From the NCBI GenBank assembly GCA_947306475.1, contig CAMZGS010000001.1, positions 1 to 64,000 of the forward strand: 64,000 nt of DNA. Reading direction: 5' to 3'. A program made the translations under genes and the position numbers. Under the pieces are notes generated by a model. It was not told the DNA's origin. It made no database searches and worked only from the letters and a program-made list of their open reading frames with translations. Origin of the DNA: an uncultured Comamonas sp. GTDB taxonomy: Bacteria > Pseudomonadota > Gammaproteobacteria > Burkholderiales > Burkholderiaceae_C. Below, in pieces: positions 35,398-43,773 of the stretch (positions are counted from its first letter, which is position 1; every line of letters starts with the position of its first letter).

Positions 35398-36045
35398 ATG
35401 CCGCAAGCCGCCCGCATCATTGCCATTCGCCACGGAGAAACCGCGTGGAATGTCCTGGGGCGCATTCAGGGGCACACAGACATCGGCCTGAACGATCAGG
35501 GCCGCGCGCAGGCGCAGCAGGTGGCGCAGGCACTGGCGGGCGAGACGCTGGATGCCGTGTACAGCAGCGACCTGCTGCGGGCCTGGGAGACGGCGCAGGC
35601 CATTGCTGCTGCGGCGCAGGTACCCCTGCATGCCGAGTCCGGATTGCGTGAACGCTGCTTTGGCAGCTTTGAGGGCAGCAGCTTTGCCGAGATTGCCGTG
35701 CAGCAGCCCGAAGCGGCTGCGCTGTGGCGCAAGCGCGATCCGGCGTTTGCGCCCCCGGGCGGCGGGGAGTCCCTGCTGCAATTGCAGGCGCGCATTCAGG
35801 AGGCGGTGCAGCGCGTGGCCGCTGCGCACGTGGGCGGGCACATCGTGCTGGTGGCGCATGGCGGCGTGCTGGACATGCTCTATCGCCTGGCCACACGCCA
35901 GCACTTGCAGGCGCCGCGTACCTGGGCGCTGCCCAATGCCGCTGTCAACCGCCTGCTGTGGACGCCGGACAGTGGCCTGATGCTGGTGGGCTGGGGGGAC
36001 GTGCAGCACCTGGGAGGCGCGGCACGGGAAGAATCGTTTTCTTGA
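35398..36045 (+). CDS. Histidine phosphatase family protein (phosphoglycerate mutase-like)
   Basis: A 215-residue histidine phosphatase. The catalytic motif is IIAIRHGETAWN, with the phosphorylated histidine in RHGE, followed by GRIQGHTDIGLNDQGRAQA. The second histidine is in IVLVAHGGVLDML. The acid residue is in LRERCFGSFEG. Such proteins are often named GpmB but usually act as phosphatases (for example on phosphoglycerates, alpha-ribazole phosphate or nucleotides) rather than mutases; substrate unknown. GAGGAG precedes ATG 35398 by about ten bases. The stop is followed within nine bases by a 76-bp repeat. Confidence 0.85.
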   Translation: MPQAARIIAIRHGETAWNVLGRIQGHTDIGLNDQGRAQAQQVAQALAGETLDAVYSSDLLRAWETAQAIAAAAQVPLHAESGLRERCFGSFEGSSFAEIAVQQPEAAALWRKRDPAFAPPGGGESLLQLQARIQEAVQRVAAAHVGGHIVLVAHGGVLDMLYRLATRQHLQAPRTWALPNAAVNRLLWTPDSGLMLVGWGDVQHLGGAAREESFS

Positions 36046-36054
36046 AAAAAAGAG

Positions 36055-36130
36055 AGCTGCTGACGCTTGCTCCTGCTGGATTTCAGTATGAAATTTGTCT
36101 GAAATCCATTGTGGATGAGCGCCAGCAGCT
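36055..36130. repeat. 76-bp palindromic repeat (copy 3, between convergent genes)
   Basis: Begins AGCTGCTGACGCTTG and ends GAGCGCCAGCAGCT, with core GGATTTCAGT...TCTGAAATCC. An A-run precedes it and a T-run follows, extending the stem, so here it has the form of a bidirectional terminator between the histidine phosphatase and the YbhB-like gene. Confidence 0.87.
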
Positions 36131-36138
36131 CTACTTTT

Positions 36139-36633
36139 TTATCTACCGTACAGGGAAGTGAAGCTGGCGGTGGCCAGGGCGTTGGCGTTGATCATGAAGC
36201 CGGCCAGCGCAGCGGTGGCGTCATCGGGAATCTCCAGCTTGGGCACCGACAGGGCATGCACCGTGAACACATAACGGTGCGGCTTGTCGCCGGGCGGGGG
36301 GCAGACGCCACCCCAGGCGTGGCTGCCGTAGTCGTTGCGGATCTGGCGAGCGCCTGCGGGCAGACCCTGGCCGCCTTCGGCGCCGGCGTTGGCAGGCAGT
36401 TCGGTGGTGCTGGCCGGCAGGTCCACCACCATCCAGTGCCACCAGCCCGAGCCGCTGGGCGCATCCGGGTCGTACACGGTCACGGCAAAGCTCCTGGTGC
36501 CTTCGGGCGCGCCGCTCCAACGCAGCACGGGCGAGGCGTTGCGCCCCGTGCAACCAAAGCCGTTGAACTCGAACTCCTGCGGGATGGTGCCGTTGGCGGG
36601 GATGTCGGGGCTGGAAAGTACAAATGCGGTCAT
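36139..36633 (-). CDS. YbhB/YbcL family (PEBP, Raf-kinase-inhibitor-like) protein
   Basis: A 164-residue phosphatidylethanolamine-binding-protein fold. Motifs are FVLSSPDIPANGTIPQEFEF, CTGRNASPVLRWSGAPEGT, VTVYDPDAPSGSGWWHWMV (the DPDxP and W-H motifs of the anion pocket), and GVCPPPGDKPHRYVFTVHAL. Bacterial members lack a proven biochemical role. AGGAGG lies upstream of ATG 36633. It is downstream of the ccsB terminator on the same strand, so it is probably expressed on its own. Confidence 0.9.
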   Translation of the reverse strand: MTAFVLSSPDIPANGTIPQEFEFNGFGCTGRNASPVLRWSGAPEGTRSFAVTVYDPDAPSGSGWWHWMVVDLPASTTELPANAGAEGGQGLPAGARQIRNDYGSHAWGGVCPPPGDKPHRYVFTVHALSVPKLEIPDDATAALAGFMINANALATASFTSLYGR

Positions 36634-36712
36634 GGTCGAATGCCTCCTGTAGAACCGTGAAACCGAAAAAATCGGACCAGGGACCAAGTATGCCCAAAGC
36701 AGCCCTGCGGGC

Positions 36713-36740
36713 AAAAAAAGAGCGCCCTGGCAGGGCGCTC
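36713..36740 (-). terminator. Rho-independent terminator after ccsB
   Basis: Read on the minus strand, GAGCGCCC/GGGCGCTC (36720-36727 with 36733-36740) forms a stem with a five-base loop and is followed by seven T residues (complement of A 36713-36719). It ends the resB-ccsB transcript 26 bases after the ccsB stop. Confidence 0.9.
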
Positions 36741-36765
36741 CGCGCATGATTCCGGGTGGCTGGGC

Positions 36766-38112
36766 TTACAGCTCGCCGTAGCTGTGCAGGCCGGAGAGGA
36801 ACATGTTCACCCCCAGGAAGGCGAAGGTGGTCACGGCCAGGCCCACCAGGGCCCACCAGGCCGAAACCGTGCCGCGCAGGCCTTTCATCAGGCGCATGTG
36901 CAGCCAGGCAGCGTAGTTGAGCCAGACGATCAGTGCCCAGGTCTCCTTGGGGTCCCAGCTCCAGTAGCCGCCCCAGGCCTCGGCGGCCCACAGCGCACCC
37001 AGCACAGTGGCAATCGTGAAGAAGGCAAAGCCCACGGCAATCGACTTGTACATCACGTTGTCCAGCAGCTCGAAGGCGGGCAGGCGTGCCGCAATCGGCT
37101 TGCGTGCGGCCAGGATGGCGCCCACGATCAGCGCCGAGATACCGAAGTACACAAGCCAGTAGCTGCTGCCGCCTTGCTGGCTCTGGCGGAAGGCCAGCGG
37201 CTCAAAGCACAGCGCCACGCCCAGCAGCCACAGCGGCGCCAGCTTGTACCACTTGGTCTCTTGCGCTTGCTGCTTGATCAGGTAGGCAAAGGCCACCATG
37301 GCGGCCAGTGCAAACGTGCCGTAGCCAATGAAGTTGGCCGGCACGTGCAGCTTCATCCACCAGCTTTGCAGCGCGGGAATCAGGGGCTGGATGGCGTGCG
37401 CCTCGCGCACCAGCGTGTACCACAGCAGAAATCCCACGGCGGCGCTGACCACCAGCATGACAAAGCCGCCCAGGGCGCGCGTGGTGTACTGCGCCTCGTA
37501 GTACAGATAGAACAGCGCCGTCATCCAGATGAACATGACGAACACTTCGTACAGGTTGCTCACCGGAATGTGGCCCACATCGGGGCCGAGCAGGTAGCTT
37601 TCGTACCAGCGCACCATGGTGCCCACCAGCGCCAGGGTGACGGCCACCCAGGTCATGCCGCTGGCAATGGTGCCGAAGCTGTTGCGCTCGTTCCTGGCAA
37701 ACAGCGCAATCCAGTAGAACAGCGTGGCCATGAAGCACAGCATGCACATCCACAGAATGGCCGACTGGCTGGAGAGGAAGTACTTCAGGCCAAAGACCGC
37801 ATCGGCCCGGTCGATGTGGGCCGCGCCGTCGCTGCCGTGGTAGAGCCAGATGGCCAGCAGCGACAGGCCGGCCACAGCCAGCATCAGCTTTTGCAGCGGG
37901 CGCCAGAACCAGCCCAGGCCCACCAGGGAGGGGATGGTCAGCAGCAGGATGCCTTTCTCATAGCCATCCATGGCGTTGCCGTACTGTTGCAGGGCAAAGA
38001 CGCCGCCCACACACACAAGTGCGGCAAACACCCAGTCCCACAGGTTGCGGCGGGCAAAAAAGCCGGGGTTCAGGTCCACGGTGGTGGTTGAGGAGGTGGT
38101 GGCAGTATTCAT
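36766..38112 (-). CDS. ccsB: System II cytochrome c biogenesis protein CcsB (ResC)
   Basis: A 448-residue polytopic inner-membrane protein with about eight hydrophobic segments. The WWD haem-handling signature EAWGGYWSWDPKETWAL is near the C-terminus, and conserved histidines lie in HVPANFIGYG and AWLHMR. With ResB it forms the haem exporter/synthase that attaches haem to periplasmic c-type apocytochromes. ATG 38112 is separated by one base from the resB stop, so the two are translationally coupled. The dihaem cytochrome c4 encoded just upstream is an obvious client. Confidence 0.95.
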   Translation of the reverse strand: MNTATTSSTTTVDLNPGFFARRNLWDWVFAALVCVGGVFALQQYGNAMDGYEKGILLLTIPSLVGLGWFWRPLQKLMLAVAGLSLLAIWLYHGSDGAAHIDRADAVFGLKYFLSSQSAILWMCMLCFMATLFYWIALFARNERNSFGTIASGMTWVAVTLALVGTMVRWYESYLLGPDVGHIPVSNLYEVFVMFIWMTALFYLYYEAQYTTRALGGFVMLVVSAAVGFLLWYTLVREAHAIQPLIPALQSWWMKLHVPANFIGYGTFALAAMVAFAYLIKQQAQETKWYKLAPLWLLGVALCFEPLAFRQSQQGGSSYWLVYFGISALIVGAILAARKPIAARLPAFELLDNVMYKSIAVGFAFFTIATVLGALWAAEAWGGYWSWDPKETWALIVWLNYAAWLHMRLMKGLRGTVSAWWALVGLAVTTFAFLGVNMFLSGLHSYGEL

Positions 38113-38113
38113 T

Positions 38114-40282
38114 TCAAACCTCTTGGGCAGCGGCGCTGGCGCCACCGTCGGAGCTGGGGGCGACGCCAAGGAGTTGCTCACTCAGTTGTGCAAATTCCTG
38201 ATCGATGTCCAGTAGCTTGCGGTTACACGACAGGGCCATGGTAGCGTGGGTGCCATGTTCCCCCTGGCCGGAGGGTGACAGCCAGATCCACAGGCGCTTG
38301 TCGCGCACATAGAGCATGCCGAACACGCCCAGGATGAGGAAGAAACAGCCCAGATAGACCACGCTCTTGCCCGGGGCACGTGCCACCTGGAAGACGCTGG
38401 CCTGCACCTGCTCGAAATCCTCCAGCATGAAGGTGACGGGTGCCGGGTAGTACTGCGCATCGCTGAAGGCAAACAGCGACTGGGCCATGAAGCGCTGCGT
38501 CTCCATGCTGGCTTCCAGGGGCGGTAGCTTGGCCTGCTCGCGCGTGAGCTGGGCCAGCTCGTAGAGCACGCCGCTGAGGATGCGCAGCAGCACCTCGCCA
38601 GCGCGGTCGCGCTCGGCCTCGGGCACGCTTTGTTCCATGTATTGACCGATGGCTTGCAGACCGCCATCGGGGGTGCTGCCGCCGCTGCCGGCAAACAGGG
38701 TCACGATGCGCAGGGCCGAGTCGGCCAGTGCCTCGCGCAGGTCGGGGCGGTCGGTGGGGGAGACCTGTCTGGTGTAGCGGCGCACGGCTTCTTCGCGCAG
38801 GGCGGGGGTCAGCAGGGCCTGGCGCAGCTGCAGGAAGCCGTCCATCCTGCCCTCGGGGTCCACGGGCACGCGCAGGTAGCGGAAGGGCTCGGCCGGGGAC
38901 TCACGCACCCCCAGCAGGAAGACGGACTGCCCCTCGCCCATGTCCACGGGCAGCATGTAGTTCTGGTACTCGCGCGCCTGGCCGGCGGCATCGCGCAGCT
39001 TGTAGCCGATGCTGGGGCCGACGTTGCGCAGCTTCTTCTCGGTGACGGTCTTGTGGCCTGCGCCCAGGCGCGCCTCGATGCTGCTGCGCAGATCGGTCCT
39101 GGCCGCCTGCTGGGCTGCGTCGGCGGCACCATCGACGGTGCCGAAGTCTTCCACGTTGATCAGGCGCAGCTCGGTGAACTCCAGCGTCACATCCTGCTGC
39201 GGGTCGTTGCCGCCCTGGGGGCCGATGCGGGTGCTGCTGCCAATTTCGCCCTGCACGGTAAAGGGCTGGCCACCAGCGGTGAACGGCACCGCTTGCAGGC
39301 GGATCTTCGAGCCGCCGTCGTCAAAGCTGGACTGGTAGATCTCGATGCCACGGTGGCTGGCGGGGTGGTTGACCTCGATGCGCTTGGGGATCGATTCGCC
39401 GGACTCAAAGTCGTGAATGACCACTTCGCTGGCAAACAGCTTGGGCATGCCGGTGTCGTAGTACTCGACGATGAACTTCTTCAGCTCCACCGAAAACGGC
39501 AGCGGCTGCAGCAGCACGCCGTCGGACTGGTTCAGGATGGCGGTGCTGGCCTGCGTGCCCTCGGCCACCAGCAGGTTGCCGCGGAAGGTGGGGTTGCTCA
39601 CCGGCAGGCGGTGCTGCTCGGGTACGTCGGAGATGCGCCCGCCGCCGATGTAGGGGGTCTTGCCGCCCAGCCACATCTGGGCGCGCACGATCAGGTCGCC
39701 GTCGAGCAGACCGCCAATGCAGATCAGCACAATGGCCGTGTGCGCGGCGATGTAGCCCAGCTTGTTGGCCGCGCCCTTCTTGGCCGCGACCATGTAGCCC
39801 TTGCTGCCTTCGGGGTGGTCGGGCAGCGGGCGCTCCTGCACCTTGACGCGCCAGCCCCGCTGCACCAGGCCCTGGCCAATGCGAGTGCTGGCCGCCTGGG
39901 GCGTTTCGGACATGTCGGCCTGCGCCTTGTGGCCAAAGGCCTGCAGGCTTTTGACGCGGATGTCTTCCTTGAAATTGCGCAGATCGGCCAGGTATTTGGG
40001 CGTGTGGCGCAGCAGGCACAGGCTGGTGCTGATGACCAGAAAGGCCAGGATCAGCAGGAACCACCAGGCGCTGTACACGGCGTTGAGCTCCAGCGTCAGG
40101 AACAGCTCGGCCCAGAACGGACCGAACTGGTTGACGTAGTTGTTGACGGGCTCGTGTTGCTGGATGACGGTACCAATGACCGAGGCGATGCAGATCACCG
40201 TCAGCAGGGCAATGGCAAAGCGCATGGAGGCGAGCAGCTCTTTGAACGAGTGCCAGCGCCGACGGAGAGGGGAATCAGACAT
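38114..40282 (-). CDS. resB: Cytochrome c biogenesis protein ResB (Ccs1)
   Basis: A 722-residue membrane protein, partner of CcsB in System II cytochrome c maturation. Four transmembrane helices are visible: three in the first 240 residues (FAIALLTVICIASVIGTVI, YSAWWFLLILAFLVISTSL, KLGYIAAHTAIVLICIGGLL) and one near the C-terminus (VVYLGCFFLILGVFGML). A large periplasmic loop lies between. The motif ALLTVICIASVIGT followed by QQHEPVNNYVNQFGPFW is typical of betaproteobacterial ResB. ATG 40282 was chosen over an upstream GTG-like extension. No clear Shine-Dalgarno is seen. A hairpin terminator of the cytochrome gene lies directly upstream. Confidence 0.94.
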   Translation of the reverse strand: MSDSPLRRRWHSFKELLASMRFAIALLTVICIASVIGTVIQQHEPVNNYVNQFGPFWAELFLTLELNAVYSAWWFLLILAFLVISTSLCLLRHTPKYLADLRNFKEDIRVKSLQAFGHKAQADMSETPQAASTRIGQGLVQRGWRVKVQERPLPDHPEGSKGYMVAAKKGAANKLGYIAAHTAIVLICIGGLLDGDLIVRAQMWLGGKTPYIGGGRISDVPEQHRLPVSNPTFRGNLLVAEGTQASTAILNQSDGVLLQPLPFSVELKKFIVEYYDTGMPKLFASEVVIHDFESGESIPKRIEVNHPASHRGIEIYQSSFDDGGSKIRLQAVPFTAGGQPFTVQGEIGSSTRIGPQGGNDPQQDVTLEFTELRLINVEDFGTVDGAADAAQQAARTDLRSSIEARLGAGHKTVTEKKLRNVGPSIGYKLRDAAGQAREYQNYMLPVDMGEGQSVFLLGVRESPAEPFRYLRVPVDPEGRMDGFLQLRQALLTPALREEAVRRYTRQVSPTDRPDLREALADSALRIVTLFAGSGGSTPDGGLQAIGQYMEQSVPEAERDRAGEVLLRILSGVLYELAQLTREQAKLPPLEASMETQRFMAQSLFAFSDAQYYPAPVTFMLEDFEQVQASVFQVARAPGKSVVYLGCFFLILGVFGMLYVRDKRLWIWLSPSGQGEHGTHATMALSCNRKLLDIDQEFAQLSEQLLGVAPSSDGGASAAAQEV

Positions 40283-40307
40283 GGATAGCGATGTGGAGCC
40301 CGCAAAC

Positions 40308-40362
40308 AAAAAGGCGGTGCACCTTGAGAGAGCATTGCGTCGCTCTCAGAAGTGGCACCGCC
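40308..40362 (-). terminator. Rho-independent terminator after cytochrome c4
   Basis: GGCGGTGC (40313-40320) pairs with GCACCGCC (40355-40362), and an inner GAGAG/CTCTC stem extends the hairpin. Read on the minus strand it is followed by five T residues. It separates the cytochrome c4 transcript from resB. Confidence 0.85.
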
Positions 40363-40420
40363 CGCTTAGGTGGTTCTGGCCGGCAAAGTTCCCACGCCGG
40401 GGCCCTGCCGGGCAGTCCCG

Positions 40421-41026
40421 TCAGCGCAAGCCAGCAATGTAGTCGGCCAGGGCCTGGATTTCCTTGTCGTTGAGCTTGGCGGCCACGTCGGTCATTTGCT
40501 GGTTGTTGGTGCGCACGCCATCACGGAAGGCCTTGAGCTGCTTGATGGTGTACTGGGTGTGCTGGCCGCTCAGGCGGGGATATTGCGCGGGGATGCCAGC
40601 ACCATTGGGGCTGTGGCAGCCGGCGCAGGCAGCGATGTTGCGATCCTGGATGCCGCCACGGAAGATGCGCTCGCCCAGCGTCACCAGATCCTTGTTGGTG
40701 GCTGCACCGGGTTCGGCTTTTTGCTGAGCCAGCCAGGCGGCGACGTTGGCCATGTCCTCATCGGTGAGCATGGAGGCGAACCCCTTCATGATGGGGTCGG
40801 CACGCTTGTCGTTCTTGAATTCCTGCAGCTGCTTGACCAAGTACTCCGGGTGCTGTTGCGCCAGCACGGGGTTGTCGGCCAGGACGGATTTGCCAGCTTC
40901 GCCGTGGCAGGCGACGCAGACACCCTCGTAGGTGGCCTGGCCCTTGGCCAAGTCTGGGGCTGCCATGGCGGGCAGGGCGGGGACTGCCACTGCGGCAGCC
41001 GTCAGCAGGGAGGCGAGCAACTTCAT
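40421..41026 (-). CDS. Dihaem cytochrome c4
   Basis: A 201-residue periplasmic protein with a cleavable signal peptide (LLASLLTAAAVAVPALPAMA). Two haem-binding motifs are present, CVACH in the N-terminal domain and CAGCH in the C-terminal one. Downstream methionines, as in DPIMKGFASML and NNQQMTDVA, are candidate axial ligands. The two-domain layout matches cytochrome c4, an electron shuttle from the bc1 complex to terminal oxidases. It sits next to the resB/ccsB maturation genes. Divergent from engB, with 72 bases between starts. Confidence 0.92.
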   Translation of the reverse strand: MKLLASLLTAAAVAVPALPAMAAPDLAKGQATYEGVCVACHGEAGKSVLADNPVLAQQHPEYLVKQLQEFKNDKRADPIMKGFASMLTDEDMANVAAWLAQQKAEPGAATNKDLVTLGERIFRGGIQDRNIAACAGCHSPNGAGIPAQYPRLSGQHTQYTIKQLKAFRDGVRTNNQQMTDVAAKLNDKEIQALADYIAGLR

Positions 41027-41098
41027 ATCAATGGTCTGGTTATGTCAGCAAAAACTGGGCGATTCTACAATGATGCTTCTGGCTATTCCTATCTCCTT

Positions 41099-41830
41099 AT
41101 GACTGCAACCTCTTCCACCCTTGCCCCGGGTCAAGGTTTTGCCCCCATTGACCCCAAGCTTGCTCTGGGTTGGATGCATACCGCGCGCTTCCTGACCACC
41201 GCCGCCCAGCTGCACCAGTTGCCGCCTGTGGAGGTGCCGGAAATCGCCTTCGTTGGCCGCTCCAATGCGGGTAAATCCACCTGCATCAACACGCTCACCC
41301 AGCAAAAGCAGCTGGCCTTTGCCTCGAAAAAACCGGGGCGCACACAGCACATCAACCTGTTTGCCCTGGGCAGGCAGGGCGCCACCGATGCGGTGCTGGC
41401 CGACTTGCCCGGCTATGGCTATGCGGCCGTCTCGCGTGGCGACAAGGAGCGCTGGCAGCGCGTGATGCTCAACTACCTGATGCAGCGCGAAAGCCTTTCG
41501 GCCGTGGTGCTGCTGTGCGATCCGCGCCTGGGTCTGACAGAGCTGGATGAGGCACTGCTGGATGCCATCCGCCCGCGTGTGGAAGAGGGGCTGAAGTTTC
41601 TGGTGCTGCTCACCAAGGCCGACAAGCTCACCCGCTCGGAGCAGGCCAAGGCGCTGTCCATCATGCGCCTGAATGCGGCTGGCGGCGAGGTGCGCCTGTT
41701 TTCGGCGCTCAAGAAGCAGGGCGTCGATGAAGTGGCACAACTGCTCTGGCACTGGAGCCACCCTGCGCAGCCGCAGCAGGCCGAAGCAGCTGCCGAGCTG
41801 ACCGAGCCGGCTGCGCCTTCTGAAAATTGA
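41099..41830 (+). CDS. engB: Ribosome biogenesis GTPase YihA/YsxC/EngB
   Basis: A 243-residue cytoplasmic GTPase needed for 50S subunit assembly. The G1 P-loop is FVGRSNAGKST, G2 lies in KPGRTQHINLF, G3 is DLPGYGYA, G4 is TKADKL, and G5 is near FSALKKQG. It is about 40 residues longer than E. coli YihA because of an N-terminal extension and an Ala/Glu/Pro-rich C-terminal tail. ATG 41099 gives the family N-terminus. A 76-bp repeat begins two bases after the stop codon. Confidence 0.94.
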   Translation: MTATSSTLAPGQGFAPIDPKLALGWMHTARFLTTAAQLHQLPPVEVPEIAFVGRSNAGKSTCINTLTQQKQLAFASKKPGRTQHINLFALGRQGATDAVLADLPGYGYAAVSRGDKERWQRVMLNYLMQRESLSAVVLLCDPRLGLTELDEALLDAIRPRVEEGLKFLVLLTKADKLTRSEQAKALSIMRLNAAGGEVRLFSALKKQGVDEVAQLLWHWSHPAQPQQAEAAAELTEPAAPSEN

Positions 41831-41831
41831 T

Positions 41832-41907
41832 AGCTGCTTGCGCTTGCTAGATGTGGATTTCAGGATGTTTATTGCCTGAAACCAAGGCAGGGCAAGCGTA
41901 AGGTACT
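41832..41907. repeat. 76-bp palindromic repeat (copy 4, decayed right arm)
   Basis: The left arm AGCTGCTTGCGCTTG and core GGATTTCAGG...GCCTGAAACC are intact; the right arm reads AAGCGTAAGGTACT instead of AAGCGTCAGCAGCT. The 76-base spacing is kept. It fills the gap between the convergent engB and acyltransferase genes. Confidence 0.78.
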
Positions 41908-41910
41908 CAT

Positions 41911-42786
41911 CTATTTGTAGAAAGAGGCCTGCCCCTCGGGCCGTGTCTTGAAGCGCTTGTGCACCCAGTAGTACTGCTCGGGCATGGTGCGGATGGCCGC
42001 TTCCAGCTCGCGGTTCATGCGTGCGGTGTCGGCCACATGATCGTCGGTGGGGAAGTTCTCCCAGGCGGGCGTGAGTTCGGCCACGTAGCCCTCGGGCGTC
42101 ATGCGGCTGTACAGCGCCACCACCTTGGCCTTGCCCAGGCGCGCAAAGCGCGACAGCGACGGAATGGTGGCCGCATCGGGCACGGCAAAGAAGGGCACGA
42201 ACACCGAATCGCTGGGGCCGTAGTCCATGTCCGGCAGCAGGTACAGCAGCCCGCCCTTGCGCAGGCACTGGATGATGGGCTTGACGCCATCGGCGCGGTT
42301 GAGCATGCGCACCTTGCCAAAGCGCTGGCGCCCGGCCATGAACCAGGCATCCAGCACCGGATCGGGGTTGGTGGCGAAGATGGAGGTGAACTCGCGCGTG
42401 GTGTTCAGTGGCAGCGCCAGGCCGCCTGCGTCCATGCTGTAGAAGTGCGGCGCAAAGACGATGGTCGGGGTGTCACCGTCCAGCTCGTGCGTGGCGCCGA
42501 CCAGCTTGACGCGACGGCGTACCAAGGCTTCGGAGCCAAACCACAGCCAGCTGCGGTCCAGAAACGTCTGGCAGAAGGCCACAAAGGTGGCGCGCGCCCA
42601 GGCCTTGCGCTGCGCTGGTGGCACCTCGGGAAAGCACAGCTCCAGATTGCGCAGCGCAATCCGGCGCCGGGGCACCGCCAGCACGAACAGGATCCGCCCG
42701 ATCAACCAGCCCATGCCGCGCAGCACGGGCAGAGGCAGCCTGGCCAGAATGTGCATCAGGCCCACGCCCAGACGGCTCCAGCTCAT
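41911..42786 (-). CDS. LpxL/HtrB-family lipid A acyltransferase (copy A)
   Basis: A 291-residue inner-membrane acyltransferase of the lysophospholipid/late lipid A family. The hydrophobic N-terminal anchor (GMGWLIGRILFVLAV) is followed by the catalytic HxxxxD motif in FAPHFYSMDAGG and the family motifs LLYLLPDMDYGPSDSVFVPF and EQYYWVHKRFKTRP. Enzymes of this type add secondary acyl chains to Kdo2-lipid IVA. It overlaps the upstream paralogue by four bases (ATGA), so the two are expressed together. Which acts as LpxL and which as LpxM cannot be decided here. Confidence 0.9.
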   Translation of the reverse strand: MSWSRLGVGLMHILARLPLPVLRGMGWLIGRILFVLAVPRRRIALRNLELCFPEVPPAQRKAWARATFVAFCQTFLDRSWLWFGSEALVRRRVKLVGATHELDGDTPTIVFAPHFYSMDAGGLALPLNTTREFTSIFATNPDPVLDAWFMAGRQRFGKVRMLNRADGVKPIIQCLRKGGLLYLLPDMDYGPSDSVFVPFFAVPDAATIPSLSRFARLGKAKVVALYSRMTPEGYVAELTPAWENFPTDDHVADTARMNRELEAAIRTMPEQYYWVHKRFKTRPEGQASFYK

Positions 42787-43646
42787 GAGGTCGCTCCTTC
42801 TTCAGGGTTTGCAGATTGGGGGAGTTGGCGCGGCTGCTTGTAGCGCCCGTAGCCCCACAGATACTGCTGCGGGCACTGGCGGATCAGGTACTCCATCGCC
42901 TGGTTGATGGCCAGCACGGCGCCATCCATGTCTTGCGGCAGCGGCTGGGGCAGGTTTTCCAGGTAGAGCACAAAGCCGCGCCCCCAGGACAGGCGTTCGC
43001 AGCGCGCCAGCACCACCGTGGCGCCGGTCTGTAGCGCCAGACGGGCGGCCAGCGTCATGGTGTAGGCGTTCTGGCCGAAAAACGGCACCCACTGGCCCTG
43101 GCCTTGCGGGGGCACCTGGTCGGGCAGCAGGCCCACGGCCTGGCCCTTGCGCAGGGCCTTGATCATCTGGCGCACCCCGGCCAGGGTGGTGGGCACGGCC
43201 TCGATGCCGCTGCGGCTGCGGGCGGTGCGCATCATTTCGGCCAGCCAGGGCTGCCTGGCCGGACGGTAGAGGATGGTGATGGGGCCGTGCGCCTGCGACC
43301 AGAGGCTGGCCGCGCCCTGTACCGACAGCTCGAAACAGCCCAGGTGCGGCGTCAGAAACACAATGCCCTTGCCGCGCGCCCAGGCGGCCTCGACCACCTC
43401 GGTGCCGTGGACGGCGTTGAGGGGGGTGTCCCTGAGCCACAGGCGCGGCAGCTCGGCCACCATGCGGCCAGCATGGCCAATGGCGCCGCTGACCTGCTCG
43501 AAGGTGTACCCTGCCTGCGCGCTGTTGGCCACAAAGCGGCGCCGGTAGGTGGGCGAAAGCCCCCACACCAGCCAGCCCAGAATGGCTCCGATGCCGTGCA
43601 CCAGCCACAAAGGCAGTACGGAGAAGATGCGAAACAGGGTGTGCAT
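42783..43646 (-). CDS. LpxL/HtrB-family lipid A acyltransferase (copy B)
   Basis: A 287-residue paralogue of the next gene. It has an N-terminal anchor (LFRIFSVLPLWLVHGIGAILGW), the catalytic motif in the HxxxxE form (TPHLGCFELS), and the segments AVGLLPDQVPPQGQGQWVPFFG and CPQQYLWGYGRYKQP. The glutamate at the acid position is found in several LpxL/LpxM homologues, so activity is expected. It is divergent from metK: its start codon lies only about a dozen bases from the metK aptamer, so both promoters share this short region. Confidence 0.88.
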   Translation of the reverse strand: MHTLFRIFSVLPLWLVHGIGAILGWLVWGLSPTYRRRFVANSAQAGYTFEQVSGAIGHAGRMVAELPRLWLRDTPLNAVHGTEVVEAAWARGKGIVFLTPHLGCFELSVQGAASLWSQAHGPITILYRPARQPWLAEMMRTARSRSGIEAVPTTLAGVRQMIKALRKGQAVGLLPDQVPPQGQGQWVPFFGQNAYTMTLAARLALQTGATVVLARCERLSWGRGFVLYLENLPQPLPQDMDGAVLAINQAMEYLIRQCPQQYLWGYGRYKQPRQLPQSANPEEGATS

Positions 43647-43658
43647 TAGAATGTGCGC

Positions 43659-43713
43659 CGTCGCCGAGTTAATAGAGCAACTTGCAGGGCGACGTTAAAC
43701 AAGACTGCTAAAG
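43659..43713 (+). ncRNA. Probable SAM-II (SAM-alpha) riboswitch upstream of metK
   Basis: A seven-base P1 stem CGTCGCC (43659-43665) / GGCGACG (43688-43694) encloses a loop with GAGTTAAT and CTTGCAG. After P1 comes TTAAACAAG, then GCTAAAG. AGCA in the loop (43676-43679) can pair with TGCT (43706-43709) to make the H-type pseudoknot. These conserved blocks and their order match the SAM-II class, which senses S-adenosylmethionine. metK makes SAM, so feedback repression is expected. The metK ribosome-binding site (TAGGAG, 43760-43765) is about 45 bases further on, preceded by a GGCAA/TTGCC hairpin. No covariance search could be run. Confidence 0.75.
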
Positions 43714-43773
43714 CGTTCGCCCCGACTCCCTCAGCCGCGGCAACGCGATTGCCAAAGCATAGGAGTTTATTCA

